From an uncultured Burkholderiales bacterium (GTDB taxonomy: Bacteria; Pseudomonadota; Gammaproteobacteria; Burkholderiales; Burkholderiaceae_C), in contig CAINMN010000256.1 in the NCBI GenBank assembly GCA_903850735.1, positions 1 to 54,591 of the forward strand: DNA of 54,591 nt. The letters run 5' to 3'. Positions 53,717 to 54,591 of this stretch are shown piece after piece. The notes beneath the pieces were generated by a model. That model did not search any database, was not told where the DNA came from, and saw only the letters and a list, made by a program, of their open reading frames with translations. Both the position numbers and the translations under genes were made by a program. The first letter of the stretch is position 1, and each line of letters starts with the position of its first letter.

Positions 53717-54367
53717 TCAGGGCAACTGCGCCAGGATGGTGGTGGTGGCCGACACCTTGTCGCCGGGCGCCACTTTGGGCTGGGCTGTCAGCGGCAAGTA
53801 CACGTCCACGCGGGAGCCAAAGCGGATGAAGCCATAGCGCTGGCCTTTGTGCAAGGCTTCGCCGGGTTGCACGTAGCAAAGAATGCGGCGGGCAATCAAG
53901 CCTGCCACTTGCACCAGGGTGATGGTGTGGGCTTGTCCCGCCACCTGCGCGTCAATCACCACGGCATTGCGCTCGTTCTCTGTGGATGCCTTGTCCAGGT
54001 CGGCATTCACAAACAGGCCCGGAAAGTAATTCACCTGCCGCACCGTGCCGTCCACGCTGGAGCGGTTGCTGTGCACATTGAACACATTCATGAAAACGCT
54101 GATCAGCAAGGCATCGCGGCCTGCATACGGGTCGAAGGCTTTTTCCACCTTGACGATGCGGCCATCGGCCGGCGACAGCACAGCGTTCGGTTCGGTGGGC
54201 ACTTGCCTGGGCGGATCGCGAAAAAATTGAATGACAAAAATGGCCACGATATCCAGCGGGAGCGCAGGCGCCCAGCCCCACCAGAGGTTCGCCACAACAG
54301 CCAGCAACACACTGCCAGCAATGAAAGGCCAACCTTCGCGGGCCAAAATGGGGTGCGGATAATTCAT
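53717..54367 (-). CDS. psd: phosphatidylserine decarboxylase proenzyme (short type)
   Basis: Converts phosphatidylserine to phosphatidylethanolamine. The 216-residue length is that of the short (type II, archaetidylserine-like) group. Self-cleavage should occur at Gly184-Ser185 in [11 protein letters not shown], giving a pyruvoyl small subunit. SPADGR (Asp68) and NVFNVHSNR (His99) are conserved catalytic regions. Two hydrophobic segments near the N-terminus (about 13-27 and 33-48) anchor it. It lies upstream of pssA in the same operon, downstream of the ilvC terminator. Confidence 0.95.
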   Translation of the reverse strand: MNYPHPILAREGWPFIAGSVLLAVVANLWWGWAPALPLDIVAIFVIQFFRDPPRQVPTEPNAVLSPADGRIVKVEKAFDPYAGRDALLISVFMNVFNVHSNRSSVDGTVRQVNYFPGLFVNADLDKASTENERNAVVIDAQVAGQAHTITLVQVAGLIARRILCYVQPGEALHKGQRYGFIRFGSRVDVYLPLTAQPKVAPGDKVSATTTILAQLP

Positions 54368-54400
54368 GGTCTAAGTGTATCCCCTGCCAGCCGTCCATCG

Positions 54401-54427
54401 AAAAAAAAGGCCACCGAAGTGGCCTCT
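54401..54427 (-). terminator. intrinsic terminator after ilvC
   Basis: On the minus strand AGGCCAC pairs with GTGGCCT around TTCG (arms 54408-54414 and 54419-54425), followed by a run of eight T residues. It separates ilvC from psd. Confidence 0.92.
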
Positions 54428-54449
54428 CGGATTCAGGCCTGAGCCTGCA

Positions 54450-54591
54450 TCAGTTGCGGGTCTGGTCGACCAGCTTGTTCTTGGCAATCCAAGGCATCAT
54501 GGCGCGCAACTGGCTGCCCACCACTTCGATCGAATGCTCGGCGGTCAGGCGACGGCGTGCGGTCATGCTGGGGTAGTTCAAGCGGCCTTCC
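54450..54591 (-). CDS. ilvC: ketol-acid reductoisomerase, C-terminal end (partial)
   Basis: The last 46 residues of the NADPH-dependent enzyme that converts acetolactate to dihydroxyisovalerate in valine, leucine and isoleucine synthesis. The gene runs off the right edge. The C-terminus reads [20 protein letters not shown] and ends [16 protein letters not shown], both typical of class I IlvC. The link ilvC-psd-pssA-leuA is common in Burkholderiales. Confidence 0.92.
   Translation of the reverse strand, partial: EGRLNYPSMTARRRLTAEHSIEVVGSQLRAMMPWIAKNKLVDQTRN

Noticed and set aside
53706-53879. Longer N-terminus for PssA.
   Set aside because: It overlaps psd in another frame and is unlike any PssA. 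The ATG at 53705 has a good ribosome binding site.

Overview
This 54.6 kb window is GC-rich, densely coded chromosomal DNA. Its gene content points to a betaproteobacterium of the order Burkholderiales, most likely Comamonadaceae: Bug/TctC-type receptors, a phasin, the ilvC-psd-pssA-leuA gene order, aat-ate leucyltransferases, a PAS kinase/FixJ pair beside aceE, and a livKHMGF-type transporter joined to aromatic catabolism genes. I see no rRNA, tRNA, CRISPR array, insertion sequence, phage or integrase. No stretch longer than about 200 bases lacks a gene. Genus assignment is inference.

Layout. Bases 1-436 are the start of aceE (minus). It is divergent from a membrane PAS histidine kinase and FixJ-type regulator (600-3783, closed by a terminator). 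Next come housekeeping genes: folD, an oligopeptidase A, rpiA (minus), pyrD, an LhgO-like FAD oxidoreductase (minus) and a phasin (minus, with its own terminator). From 10.5 to 16.7 kb lies a mixed block: a PLD-type nuclease, an MFS transporter, a DnaQ-like exonuclease, a His/Gly-rich exported protein, an orphan membrane protein, an amidase and a small exported protein.

Bases 16.8-26.3 kb read as one catabolic unit: an ABC transporter of the branched-chain amino acid type (livG, livF, livK, livH, livM), a GlcG-like protein, an extradiol-type VOC dioxygenase, a fumarylacetoacetate-hydrolase-family enzyme, an MhpA-like FAD monooxygenase and a Bug receptor. This looks like uptake, ring hydroxylation, meta cleavage and hydrolysis of an unknown aromatic acid.

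The most interesting region is 26.7-36.3 kb. Two divergent operons encode a peptide-ligase/transglutaminase system: a circularly permuted ATP-grasp enzyme plus an alpha-E protein (minus), and a giant transglutaminase-DUF2126 protein, an ATP-grasp/alpha-E fusion and a second transglutaminase (plus). The space between them carries a near-perfect sigma-54 promoter toward the ATP-grasp gene, a weaker sigma-54-like site toward the transglutaminase, and two tandem NtrC-like dyads. That implies induction under nitrogen limitation. The fused ATP-grasp domain appears to have lost its catalytic residues, and no Anbu-type peptidase is present.

Bases 36.3-49.3 kb hold a D-cysteine desulfhydrase-like enzyme, a YaeQ protein, an EamA transporter, aroE, an ADP-forming acyl-CoA synthetase, an IlvD/Edd dehydratase followed by a Bug receptor whose signal peptide is put out of frame by an extra 7-bp tandem repeat, a degenerate Tgl-like transglutaminase, an acyltransferase coupled to an enoyl-CoA hydratase, and the aat-ate N-degron pair overlapping an IclR regulator. 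The right end carries a PBP7-like endopeptidase and leuA, pssA, psd and the end of ilvC (all minus). leuA is preceded by a leucine-rich leader peptide (MNTLLALLILRSHGRI) and a terminator, a textbook attenuator.
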